DNA from: a virus
Virus record (IMG/VR): IMGVR_UViG_3300037193_001436
Span: 1 to 64,000 of that record
DNA: 64,000 nt
Reading direction: 5' to 3' (one strand)
Under the pieces are notes generated by a model. It made no database searches and was not told the origin of the DNA. It was given only the letters and a program-made list of their open reading frames with translations. Shown in pieces: positions 38,474 to 46,250 of the stretch (positions are counted from its first letter, which is position 1; the number at the start of each line of letters is the position of its first letter). Made by a program: the position numbers and the translations under genes.

Positions 38474-38725
38474 TCAGCGGAACTGGTCGGCGTTCAGGTA
38501 GGAATTCGCCTGGCCGATCTGGGGCCGGGTCGTCGGCCCATTCGACCCCATGCTCGGGATCGGCATCGCTGGGGACTTGACCATCCTCGCCAGCGCCGAT
38601 TCGGCTCCGCCACCGGCAGCACCTTCGGCTGCCGTTCCAGCGGCTGCCCGGCCGAGCATCGATGCTCCAACCCTCATCAGGGCAGCACGCCCTACCGCTG
38701 CGGCGACTGGTGCGAGGAAGGCCAT
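38474..38725 (-). CDS. alanine-rich protein with C-terminal LNADQF
   Basis: 83 residues: an alanine/glycine-rich hydrophobic N-terminal half (MAFLAPVAAAVGRAALM, AAAGTAAEGAAGGG) and an SMGSNGPTTRPQIGQ linker that ends in YLNADQFR. The last seven residues match the tag that starts other proteins of this window, but here at the extreme C-terminus. Membrane association is possible. Confidence 0.6.
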   Translation of the reverse strand: MAFLAPVAAAVGRAALMRVGASMLGRAAAGTAAEGAAGGGAESALARMVKSPAMPIPSMGSNGPTTRPQIGQANSYLNADQFR

Positions 38726-38814
38726 GCATCCATTGTCGCGCTCAGCCCGGATCGCTTGTAAGTAACAACTACCGGCCGTGGAAATCGGCCTACCGGTCTC
38801 GGCAGGCTGGATGC

Positions 38815-38970
38815 ATGACCGATGAGGAGTGGATCGAGCGGACGCTGGCCGACGCGCCAGAGCGTCTGTCTGACCGCACCCGCGAGATCATCCTGCGTTG
38901 GCGAACCACACGACCTCAAGCCGCTCCGGATTCCACCGAGCGTTCCGAGATGCAGCCTTCTGCACGATGA
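38815..38970 (+). CDS. small helical protein, leaderless, overlapping int
   Basis: 51 residues (MTDEEWIERTLADAPERLSD). CAGGCT lies six bases before the ATG. It overlaps the 3' end of the integrase gene convergently by 83 bp. Unknown function; confidence is limited by size. Confidence 0.5.
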   Translation: MTDEEWIERTLADAPERLSDRTREIILRWRTTRPQAAPDSTERSEMQPSAR

Positions 38971-40372
38971 TGACCTCGATCTCGGACTGCACCAGCTCAC
39001 GCTTCTGGTCGTAGTAGTCGGGGTCGTCCCAGTGCTCCAGCACGTCCTTCATGTGATCGCGGTTGACCGCCGTCGCGTCGTTGCGGGCCCAGGCTTTCCG
39101 CTGCTTGATCAGCACCTCGGACTCCTGCTCGACCTTGCTGATTTCCGGGAAGACCACCGCAGCCGACAGGGCCCCGGACCGGTACGCGGCCATCAGCTCG
39201 GTCTTCTGCTCCTGGAGACGGGCCAGATCCGCTTCGCCCGGCCACGCGGTGGCGATGTGCTGGTCGAACTTCTCATCCGAGCGAGTGAGCCGGGTAAAGA
39301 CCAGCTCGGAGATCAGTTGATCGGTCCGCGTGAGGTGGATGTAGTTGGACCCGCAATTGAACCGCTTGCCGGACCCCGGCGGGCACTTGTAGGAGCTGGT
39401 GTCCTGGCCCTTGTAGTCCGCTCGACCGCCGGACATCTTGCAGGAGCAGACGCAGCGCATCCGGCCGGAGCACAGGTGCTTGCGGCTGAAGTCCAGGTGG
39501 GCGACGGCGGCGGCGTTCCCATCGAGGCGGGCCTGGATCCGCTCCCACTCCTGAGGGGAGCAAAGAGGCGCGTTGCTCTCGACCGGCTTCCCGTTCACCA
39601 TGATCGGGAAGTTCTTGTACCCGCGCCAGCCAGCCAGGCGCGGCATTCTCAGCCAGGCGCGGAGGGCAGCGGTTGTCCAAGGCCCCCCGCTGGTGTGGTT
39701 CACGTTCTCGGCTCGCAGCCACTTGACGATCGTGCCGCCCTTGTGGCCCGCGAGGTACTTCATGATGATCTGCCGCGCGACTGGGCCCTCGACGGGGTGC
39801 AGGTCGACCTTGTTCTTCTCCCAGCCGAACGGCCGGAAGCGACTGCCGACCGGTCTGCCCATCTCGGCCAGCTCCAGGTGCTTACGCCCCACGCGCCGAG
39901 AGGTGTCGTACGAGGACTTGTTGGCCATCGTGACCAGGAGTCGGGCGAACGTCCGGCCGTCGGCCGTGGCCAGGTTGAGGTCGTTGGTGACGGTCGCGAA
40001 TACCAGGTTCTGGTCCGCCTCGTACAGGTCGATCGCGGCCTCCAGCTCCTTCGGCTGGCGGGTGAAGCGGTCGATGTCGTACGCGACGATGCCCTGAATG
40101 ATCCCGGCCTTCAGATCGGCCAGCATCTGCCAGAACTGCTCCCGGAAGACGTTGCGCTTGTAGGCCGACAGATCGTCGTCGACATAGACCTTGTGGACGG
40201 TCCAATTCCGGGCTTTGGCCAGCGCCCGGCCATCCTTCTCCTGGCGCTTGACGCCCGCACTGAACTCGTCCGGGTTGTTCTTGGACTCGTCGTCCTTGTC
40301 CTCGGAGATCCGGGCGTAGACACCAACCAGGATCGGCGGATTCGCCAGCCGCTGCTTCTTCCCCGTGTTCAT
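38888..40372 (-). CDS. int: large serine recombinase (integrase)
   Basis: 494 residues from ATG 40372. Catalytic serine is Ser23 in VGVYARIS; the resolvase domain continues through GIVAYDIDRFTRQPKELE. A recombinase domain follows (PFGWEKNKVDL, WLRMPRLAGWRGY), then a zinc ribbon (SGRMRCVCSCKMSG with ...FNCGSNYIHL) and a coiled coil, the standard order for phiC31/Bxb1-type integrases. It would insert the phage at a host attB. A candidate attP is 17 bp upstream of the start codon. Confidence 0.93.
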   Translation of the reverse strand: MNTGKKQRLANPPILVGVYARISEDKDDESKNNPDEFSAGVKRQEKDGRALAKARNWTVHKVYVDDDLSAYKRNVFREQFWQMLADLKAGIIQGIVAYDIDRFTRQPKELEAAIDLYEADQNLVFATVTNDLNLATADGRTFARLLVTMANKSSYDTSRRVGRKHLELAEMGRPVGSRFRPFGWEKNKVDLHPVEGPVARQIIMKYLAGHKGGTIVKWLRAENVNHTSGGPWTTAALRAWLRMPRLAGWRGYKNFPIMVNGKPVESNAPLCSPQEWERIQARLDGNAAAVAHLDFSRKHLCSGRMRCVCSCKMSGGRADYKGQDTSSYKCPPGSGKRFNCGSNYIHLTRTDQLISELVFTRLTRSDEKFDQHIATAWPGEADLARLQEQKTELMAAYRSGALSAAVVFPEISKVEQESEVLIKQRKAWARNDATAVNRDHMKDVLEHWDDPDYYDQKRELVQSEIEVIIVQKAASRNARWNPERLEVVWFANAG

Positions 40373-40388
40373 GCCGCCATGCTCCCAG

Positions 40389-40438
40389 TCGATAGTGTTT
40401 CGAGTCAACTGGGACCAGTTGAATTAGAACGCTATCGA
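40389..40438. other. candidate attP, 50-bp imperfect palindrome
   Basis: The two 25-bp halves match at 19 positions: outer TCGATAG/CTATCGA and inner TCAACTGG/CCAGTTGA around the central pair 40413-40414 (GA). Length, symmetry, a two-base centre and position right beside the serine integrase start fit attP sites of this recombinase class. It could alternatively be an operator. Confidence 0.65.
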
Positions 40439-40484
40439 GATTCCCAGGCTTGACCTGACGGACTGTTGTTGTACCGTACGCGCC

Positions 40485-40625
40485 ATGGACGAGGACAAGG
40501 CTGTCGACCTGCCGGAGCTGGATGCGCTCAGCAGGGAGTTCGTCGACAAGACGCGCGCAGTGCTTGAAGAGTACGAGGCGCACCACGCGCGGGAAATCGC
40601 TCGGTGCCGAGCCGGTGACAGATAG
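40485..40625 (+). CDS. small leaderless protein divergent from int
   Basis: 46 residues (MDEDKAVDLPELDALSREF, then an EEYEAHHAREIARC helix). TTGACC and TACCGT (40472-40477), with the ATG seven bases on, give a leaderless transcript. Opposes the integrase across attP, a position where recombination directionality factors or regulators occur; no sequence evidence for that role. Confidence 0.6.
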   Translation: MDEDKAVDLPELDALSREFVDKTRAVLEEYEAHHAREIARCRAGDR

Positions 40626-40711
40626 CCACTAGTTGTTGTACCGTCATGCGCCTGTGAGGTGGAAGTGCGCCATCTCGGCACGCCGGACGGGGCGTGTGGC
40701 GCACAAAGGAA

Positions 40712-40741
40712 GGACCCCCCGGCGCGAGGGCTAGGGGGTCC
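40712..40741. terminator. bidirectional terminator
   Basis: GGACCCCC (40712-40719) pairs with GGGGGTCC (40734-40741), followed on the plus strand by TTCTTCT. It closes the small 40485-40625 gene and also faces the minus-strand gene ending at 40850. Confidence 0.65.
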
Positions 40742-40849
40742 TTCTTCTCGTGAGGATCGGTCTCCGGGGTTGGTAGATCCCCGGACCACCGCAGGAGCGT
40801 GGCTTTCACCACCACGCGTCCGCCAGGCTCCACCGCCTCACGCGGGTCT

Positions 40850-41074
40850 TCAGTTGTCGGCCGCAGCCCGCTCTTGCTCCTTGCGGCGATAGATGCGCTC
40901 TACCCAGCCCGGGTACAGCGTCTCCAACGCCGCGTGCAGGTCCTGGATTCGGCTGCGGGGCACGGTGACAGTGTAGGTGTCGCCGTTCTTGAGGTTCCGT
41001 TCGGACAGCGCGGTGACGACCCGGACGGCGGCGACCTCCAACTCCTCCTGGGGCGTGCGCTCCTTCTCAGCCAC
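40850..41074 (-). CDS. small hypothetical protein
   Basis: 74 residues from GTG 41074, overlapping the upstream gene by 8 bp. Helix (QEELEVAAVRVVTALSERNL), a DTYTVTVPRSRI strand and a basic helix. Family unknown. Confidence 0.62.
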   Translation of the reverse strand: MAEKERTPQEELEVAAVRVVTALSERNLKNGDTYTVTVPRSRIQDLHAALETLYPGWVERIYRRKEQERAAADN

Positions 41075-41555
41075 GGTCGGCCTCCGGCGGGTTCGGCGCG
41101 GCCACGGCACCGCTGTCGGTGTGCGCCCAGGTCATACCCTGCCCGCCCTGGACCCGCTTGATGCGCTGGCCGCAGTACTTGCAGTGCTGCTCGTCGGCGG
41201 CGGGGACGGCCACATGTACCGGCAGGTGGTTGCCGGTCCAGTGCTCGACCCAGCTCCGCAGCGCCATCAGCTCCAGGGCCGCCTGCTTGATGTCGGAATC
41301 CGGGCCTTGCGGGTCCAGATTGCTCAGCTCCCGGTCGATGTCCCGAAGAAGGTCGTCGGTCTGAAACGCAAACCCGTGGCTGAGCCGCGAGAAGTTCTGG
41401 CCGTCGGTGCCGGGGCTGTGCCACCAGGACGCGATGGTCTTGGCAGCCAGGTCAGAGATGACCCTGTTCTCGTCGTCGGCGTCGGAGATCTCTGCGTGGA
41501 CGTCTTCCGAGTCCAGCAGTTCGCCGACATCGCGGATCAGTACGTAGTAGCTCAT
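41067..41555 (-). CDS. hypothetical protein with CKYC knuckle
   Basis: 162 residues; acidic alpha/beta first half (MSYYVLIRDVGELLDSEDVH), helices to about 120, then EQHCKYCGQRIKRV, a two-cysteine site. Preceded by a promoter with near-consensus TTGACA and GACAAT. Unknown function. Confidence 0.72.
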   Translation of the reverse strand: MSYYVLIRDVGELLDSEDVHAEISDADDENRVISDLAAKTIASWWHSPGTDGQNFSRLSHGFAFQTDDLLRDIDRELSNLDPQGPDSDIKQAALELMALRSWVEHWTGNHLPVHVAVPAADEQHCKYCGQRIKRVQGGQGMTWAHTDSGAVAAPNPPEADRG

Positions 41556-41585
41556 GGTGTGACTCCTCTGCGTGGTGGTCCCACC

Positions 41586-41615
41586 ATTGTCAGCGGCCTG
41601 CCAGGGATGTGTCAA
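41586..41615 (-). promoter_or_regulatory. TTGACACATC promoter for 41555 operon
   Basis: -35 TTGACA (41610-41615), spacer 18 bp, -10 GACAAT (41586-41591) on the minus strand, then CCACCACGCAGAGGAG. Best consensus match of the family. Confidence 0.8.
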
Positions 41616-41620
41616 CTTGG

Positions 41621-41941
41621 CTAGCGGGTCAGTTCGCGGGCGAGCTGGCGCATCTCGGCCTCGACGTTGACGGCGTATCCCTGCTCGTGCTGGGCCAGAG
41701 CCTGGTCGACCAGGACTTCGAGCCGTTCGTAGACCTGCTGCTCCTGGGGACTTTGTCCGTGGCAGGGACAAATGCACGGGGCCGCACACCACTTGCAGGT
41801 CCCGGGGACTTTCTCCTCCCCCTGCAGATTGGTCCTGCACTGGCAGTGCTGGTGGTTCTCGTGCAGGCAGGCGGTGGACAGGTAGACGTGCGGAGCGCTG
41901 TACCCGGGCCCCGGGGCCTGGGTGTAGTTAGTACTGCTCAT
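41621..41941 (-). CDS. cysteine/histidine-rich hypothetical protein
   Basis: 106 residues. STACLHENHQHCQCR, CKWCAAPCICPCHG: eight cysteines and several histidines in residues 24-64 suggest two metal sites; the C-terminus is a helix with ARELTR. ATGA coupled to the TGT-like gene. Confidence 0.68.
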   Translation of the reverse strand: MSSTNYTQAPGPGYSAPHVYLSTACLHENHQHCQCRTNLQGEEKVPGTCKWCAAPCICPCHGQSPQEQQVYERLEVLVDQALAQHEQGYAVNVEAEMRQLARELTR

Positions 41942-43449
41942 CGCTCGACGACCTCGGCGTCGGGGTAGTACTGCTCGATCGCGCGGTCGGCCGGAACGGG
42001 CTCAGGAAGCGCTCTGGCGCGTTCTGAGGCCTCGTCACCGAACAGACGGGCCAGCATGCCGGGGCCGCCGCCGGAGCCCTTAGCGTCGATCCTGAGACTG
42101 AAGGTCCCCTCCTCCAGCTCGAACTTCTGCTTGATCATCTTGTTCAGCCGGTCGATCTCGCCGGACAGGTTGGGGTCGCTGTAGCCGCCCTCGGCTTCCT
42201 CGGCGAATCGCATGAATAGCACGCGTTGCGTCTGCATCTCGATCAGCGCGTCCTGCAGCGACTTGAACTGGTCACGGGTCTTGATCTGGATCGGGATGTC
42301 GTACTTGCAGGCGCTGCCCGGCTCGAAGCTCGGGCACTTGTTGGCCAGGAAGCAGGAGTCGCAGACCCGGGTCGACTCGCTGCGGATCCCGATGACCGAG
42401 ACCTCGACGTCCTCCTCGGTCCCGTCCTCGTTCTGGACCTTCGAGGTGCGCTTGCCGAGTCCCATGACCGGGATCGGGACTTTGTCCCGTTGGACAGGAG
42501 TTGATGCACGGTGCGCCGTTTCAGGACCAGGACTATCAACTACTGGAAGTCCCGATGCATCGAATGGGTCCGTGTCCTCATCCTGGGGTGTAGTGACTAC
42601 TTTGTCCTGTTCGGGAGCTGAGGGCTCGCCATGGTGCCGGTTGATGTGGTCCTCCAGTTGCCGCCAGGACCAAAGGCTGAGCCGCAGCACTTCGGTCGCG
42701 TCGCCGTCCTCGACCTTCTGCGGGTCCAGCCCGATCCGCTCGAACAGGGTGCGATGGCGCTTGCGGGCCTGCTCCTTGTAGGCCTTCGGGTACCGCTTCA
42801 GCTCGTTGTTGGCCCACACGATCGTGTCGCCGTACCGCTGGGGTGAGATCCAGCTCGTGGAGGCCACCGAGTCCCACTGGACGGTCTGCATCTCCTCGAC
42901 CTTGGTCATCGCCACGCCATGGAGCTTGACACCGTAGCGGGAGACCAGGGAGTTGAGCAGCGGGACCAGGTTCCGGCCGCCGAGCGCGGTCTGCGGGACC
43001 CCGATGCGCTTGTAGGTCCTGGCCATCTCCTGCAGGACCTCGATCCCCCAGTCGGGGTGCCAGATGACCAGCAGTTTGTCCGGGCCGAGCATGTCCAGCC
43101 ACCAGTCGCGCTCGTTCTCGATCCAATTTCTCCCGAGCGGGAGGGCGTCGAACTCCGAAGCGAACTCGATCCGGTCCAGGTTGGAGTCGACGAACGCGCG
43201 GTAGGACAAATACATGTCCTTCAGCTCCCGCTGGCTGTAGGCGTCCTCGTCCTTGGTGTTAACCGTGTAGGCCCCGGAGTCGACGAAGATCCTGGCGTCG
43301 TCGTGGAACTTGTCGGCCAGCAGCCAGGGGCGGGAGAATTTCACCCGGCGGCGCAGGCCGACGAAGGACAACGCGACGTGCGGGGCCTGGGACTCGGTCA
43401 GGATCTTGCGGTGCGAGGGGACCTCTCCCCCGGCCAGGTACAGCCTCAC
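41938..43449 (-). CDS. TGT/DpdA-like protein with C-terminal zinc domain
   Basis: 503 residues from GTG 43449 (overlaps upstream stop). DARIFVDSGAYTV (residues 51-63) matches the D-S-G-(G/A) catalytic strand of tRNA-guanine transglycosylases and DNA-acting DpdA; ALGGRN and VASTSWISPQRYGD match later barrel strands. The C-terminal part (about 345-480) has CDSCFLANKCPSFEPG...C and FMRFAEEAEGGYSDPNLSGE, seen in actinophage proteins of unclear role. It may exchange a guanine base in DNA or RNA; no queuosine pathway gene is in the window. Confidence 0.62.
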   Translation of the reverse strand: MRLYLAGGEVPSHRKILTESQAPHVALSFVGLRRRVKFSRPWLLADKFHDDARIFVDSGAYTVNTKDEDAYSQRELKDMYLSYRAFVDSNLDRIEFASEFDALPLGRNWIENERDWWLDMLGPDKLLVIWHPDWGIEVLQEMARTYKRIGVPQTALGGRNLVPLLNSLVSRYGVKLHGVAMTKVEEMQTVQWDSVASTSWISPQRYGDTIVWANNELKRYPKAYKEQARKRHRTLFERIGLDPQKVEDGDATEVLRLSLWSWRQLEDHINRHHGEPSAPEQDKVVTTPQDEDTDPFDASGLPVVDSPGPETAHRASTPVQRDKVPIPVMGLGKRTSKVQNEDGTEEDVEVSVIGIRSESTRVCDSCFLANKCPSFEPGSACKYDIPIQIKTRDQFKSLQDALIEMQTQRVLFMRFAEEAEGGYSDPNLSGEIDRLNKMIKQKFELEEGTFSLRIDAKGSGGGPGMLARLFGDEASERARALPEPVPADRAIEQYYPDAEVVER

Positions 43450-43832
43450 GGAACCATCCCCGGCGGGCTCATCCGCTGGCTGTAGGTGCGCTTGGTGAAC
43501 TTGGCCGGAGAGGGCATGGTCGGGGTTGACGTGTTGGTGGCCGGGATCGGGCCGACCGGGCCGGGGATGGACGGCCGGTAGTAATCCGACCAGCGCCGGA
43601 CGCCCTCGCCGAGCTTCTGCATGCCCTCCATGGCGGCCTGGCGGGTGTCCAGGGCCCGCAGGCCAGGGTTGCGCATGTAGGTGTAGGGGTCGGTGTGACC
43701 GTAGCGGTGGGCCAGGGCGAATGAGTGAGCCGCTGCGAACAGCGGGTGCGTCCCGGCGGCGTTGAAGCCGGTGACGCCGATTTCGGCCGTGCCCTGCAGC
43801 CGGGAGAAGTCGGCGTTGATGTCGCTGCTCAT
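43446..43832 (-). CDS. proline-rich hypothetical protein
   Basis: 128 residues. N-terminal NADFSRLQGTAEIGVTGFNA, a helix with AHSFALAHRYGH, and a P/S/T-rich tail with SIPGPVGPIPATN. Between the HAD-like and TGT-like genes and coupled to both. Unknown function. Confidence 0.66.
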   Translation of the reverse strand: MSSDINADFSRLQGTAEIGVTGFNAAGTHPLFAAAHSFALAHRYGHTDPYTYMRNPGLRALDTRQAAMEGMQKLGEGVRRWSDYYRPSIPGPVGPIPATNTSTPTMPSPAKFTKRTYSQRMSPPGMVP

Positions 43833-44329
43833 AGGGTTTCCCTTTCCATCGAGTCCTCCTCGGCCCGCAGGGTGTTCTGCCGGTCGGTCTCGGCGACCAG
43901 GTCGTCCCAGCGGCGTGGCGATCCGTTGTAGTCCGGCCGCCAACTCGGCACCGAGTACTGCGGGTGCAGGTAGAGCAGGGTGGGGACGCCTTCGGCCAGC
44001 AGCGCGGCGGCGATCTTGGGATCGGGCTCGATGACCAGGGAGATCGGTCCGTTGCGCCGCATCCGGAAGATCTGCGCCAGCCGCCGGTCGGCGATGGAAC
44101 CGCCGTCGGACAGCACCGAGACGTCGATGCCGACGTGGCCGGTGATCCGGTGGATCTTGAGGAAGTGCTCGATGGCGACCTGGTCGCGCACGAAGCCGTC
44201 GGCCAGGAAGGTGACGCGGCCGAACTGCTTCAGGCCCTCGAACAGCATCAGGCCGTTGGGGTTGGGCACGCTCTGGTCGGTGATCCGGCGGATGACGCCG
44301 TCCAGGGTGATCCCGATCTGACCGGTCAC
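43829..44329 (-). CDS. HAD-like protein
   Basis: 166 residues from GTG 44329. ITLDGVI (residues 7-13) sits where HAD enzymes have DxDG, giving a single aspartate (D10), then GRVTFLADGF with ...ISLVIEPDPKIAAALLAEGV, TLLYLHP and SWRPD. This pattern recurs in actinophage HAD-like proteins. Loss of the first aspartate could mean it is not a phosphatase or is inactive. Confidence 0.58.
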   Translation of the reverse strand: MTGQIGITLDGVIRRITDQSVPNPNGLMLFEGLKQFGRVTFLADGFVRDQVAIEHFLKIHRITGHVGIDVSVLSDGGSIADRRLAQIFRMRRNGPISLVIEPDPKIAAALLAEGVPTLLYLHPQYSVPSWRPDYNGSPRRWDDLVAETDRQNTLRAEEDSMERETL

Positions 44330-45324
44330 TGCGGATACCTCCGGGCGTACAGGGCTGCGGCCCGCAGGGTCTCCTGCGCGTTCGTCAGGGGCTGGCCGTA
44401 GGTGTCGGTTTCGTAGTCGGTGCGGCCGGTGTGCCGGGCGCTCCAGACCTCGTGAAGGGCCTGGGCGGTGCCGAACTGCTTGTGGGCCTGCCAGCGGAAG
44501 TTGGCGAAGTCGCCGTACCCCTCGCCCTGTTCGCCGAAGGCACTGCGTCGGCCGAGGTGGATGTCGTCGTACAGTGCGCCGATTTGGTCTGCGACGACCT
44601 GCAGGTTGCGGCTGTTGGTCGACCAGGCGGGCGTGCCGGGGACCGACGTACGGATCGCGCCCTGGACATGGTTGTAGCGCTGGATCAGCGAATCGGCCAG
44701 CCGTCGCTCGTCCTCGACGTAGTCCCACCATCCCTTGGGATAAAGGGTTTTCGGGTCCTCGGGCAGGATCGGGGGCTTCACGGTCCAGGTGTCCGAGGTG
44801 AGGTTGTAGGCGGCGTACGGGTGGATGTCCCGGATGTCGCTGCCAGTGGCGTTGACGTAGAAGGTGACCTCGAACGGCCCCGAGAATCCCCCGGCGCTGA
44901 AGATCTGGTGGGCGGTCTTGGGCCACAGGTCGCGGTGCAGCTCCTGGTTGATCTGGTCGGCGGCTTCGGCGTCGCTCAACCCACGCATGTCGGGGTTGTG
45001 GAGGAAGAACAGCGGCCAGTTGACACCGATCAGCACATCAAGGTCGCCGTTGCCTCGATCGGCGGCCCACTGATGGGAGATCCCTGACCCGGCGATCCAG
45101 ACAGTGGACCAGCTCGACGGCCGGATGTACCTCTCGTCCCAGTAGGCATACAGGGTCCGCACGATCCAACGGCGAACCTCGGGCCGGATCCGGTCGCCGT
45201 CGAACAGCCGAGGATCGAGGGAGTTGGAGGGCCGGGAGAAGTAGCCGGACTGTCCCTCGTGAATACCAACTGGCCCGGCCGCTGCGGCTCGGGCCAGGTA
45301 GTAGTTCAGGCCGGGGACACCCAT
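44326..45324 (-). CDS. nucleotidyltransferase-like protein
   Basis: 332 residues. WIAGSGISHQWAADRGNG and GDLDVLI (G79-S80, D94, D96) fit the G-S..D-x-D metal signature of the Pol beta-type nucleotidyltransferase superfamily. A YYVEDERRLADSL-like helix and a C-terminal helical half follow. The gene is leaderless (TAACCT, six bases, ATG). It heads a run with HAD-like and TGT-like genes, so a nucleic-acid end- or base-modifying task is a reasonable inference. Confidence 0.66.
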   Translation of the reverse strand: MGVPGLNYYLARAAAAGPVGIHEGQSGYFSRPSNSLDPRLFDGDRIRPEVRRWIVRTLYAYWDERYIRPSSWSTVWIAGSGISHQWAADRGNGDLDVLIGVNWPLFFLHNPDMRGLSDAEAADQINQELHRDLWPKTAHQIFSAGGFSGPFEVTFYVNATGSDIRDIHPYAAYNLTSDTWTVKPPILPEDPKTLYPKGWWDYVEDERRLADSLIQRYNHVQGAIRTSVPGTPAWSTNSRNLQVVADQIGALYDDIHLGRRSAFGEQGEGYGDFANFRWQAHKQFGTAQALHEVWSARHTGRTDYETDTYGQPLTNAQETLRAAALYARRYPQ

Positions 45325-45407
45325 ACCTTCAGGTTAGTTGCGCAGGCACCCGAACTTGGAGCGAGCGAAGTTGTTGTACGCAAGCTTTCTATATGCGCCT
45401 TCGCCGG

Positions 45408-45644
45408 TTACCCCCCAAGTCGGCGCGAAGTTCCTGCAATCGTGACCTTGGTGACCGGGAGGCCGACCTCGTCGATCTCGACGGTGACCGCCTGCAGGCC
45501 GGGGAAGCGGTGGTTCGGGTAGTGCCGCGCGTCGTTCCAACCTGCCTGGTAGGCGGCCTGGGTCAGGTACTCGATCCAGGCCTTCATCTGACCTGACCAG
45601 GACAAGGGGAACGGCGGCGGGATCTCCTCAGGCGGCTTGCTCAT
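45408..45644 (-). CDS. small hypothetical protein
   Basis: 78 residues (PFPLSWSGQMKAWIEYLTQA, then AVTVEIDEVGLPVTKVTIAG). ATGA coupled upstream. Unknown. Confidence 0.64.
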   Translation of the reverse strand: MSKPPEEIPPPFPLSWSGQMKAWIEYLTQAAYQAGWNDARHYPNHRFPGLQAVTVEIDEVGLPVTKVTIAGTSRRLGG

Positions 45645-45970
45645 TTCAGGTTGAGGCGTGCGCGCAGCGCCTGCTCCTGGGCGTGCTGCTGCAACGCCGA
45701 GCCCATCTGAAGCAGACCGTTCGACACCAGGCCTGCGGTCTGCTGGATCTGGATGTCCTTGATGATGAGCTGGCAGGCCGACCAGATCTCGTCGTGGCTG
45801 GCCATGTGGTCAGGCACGATGTTCTCGCCGACGTCGGTGGAGACCTGAATGTTGCCGTTGGCATCGACCAGGACCAGGAACGCGGTCCGGACCTCCTGCT
45901 GCTGCGGGGCCTCGGGCTCGGGCGGCGTGCTGCCGTTCTTCAGCTTGGACAGGTCGGGGATCTCAGGCAT
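45641..45970 (-). CDS. hypothetical protein
   Basis: 109 residues. Proline-rich start, VRTAFLVLVDANGNIQVSTD and helices with QQ repeats. Similar to phage proteins of unknown function. Overlaps neighbours. Confidence 0.68.
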   Translation of the reverse strand: MPEIPDLSKLKNGSTPPEPEAPQQQEVRTAFLVLVDANGNIQVSTDVGENIVPDHMASHDEIWSACQLIIKDIQIQQTAGLVSNGLLQMGSALQQHAQEQALRARLNLK

Positions 45971-46250
45971 CGTCGGCCTCCACGGGTTGTGCTTCGACGT
46001 ACACGGGGTTGGTCTCGGTCATGTTGGCGGGGATGACCACAACCGCCTCCGGCTCCAGGGGCAGGAACGCTCCACGCGGAGCGTGCACCGTCATCTTGAC
46101 CGTGACGCTGCCACCGACAGGCCGGGCTGGTTTGTTCTGGCTGTGCCGCACGACCTTCGCGCCGACGAGCTTGCCGTTGTACTCGTTCCACAGTGGCTCC
46201 AACTGCAGGTACACGGTCGCCGGGACGTGGGTCTCATTCAGATCAGCCAT
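45963..46250 (-). CDS. beta-rich hypothetical protein
   Basis: 95 residues of strands (PATVYLQLEPLWNEYNGKLV, SVTVKMTVHAPRGAFLPLEP). Stop-start contact with the next upstream gene at 46250. Family unknown. Confidence 0.66.
   Translation of the reverse strand: MADLNETHVPATVYLQLEPLWNEYNGKLVGAKVVRHSQNKPARPVGGSVTVKMTVHAPRGAFLPLEPEAVVVIPANMTETNPVYVEAQPVEADDA

Noticed and set aside
22575-41615. Mycobacteriophage L5-type stoperators
   Set aside because: The TGTCAA part looks similar to GGTGG-x-TGTCAAG, but the flanks differ, the sites sit at promoters only, and no L5-like repressor was found here.
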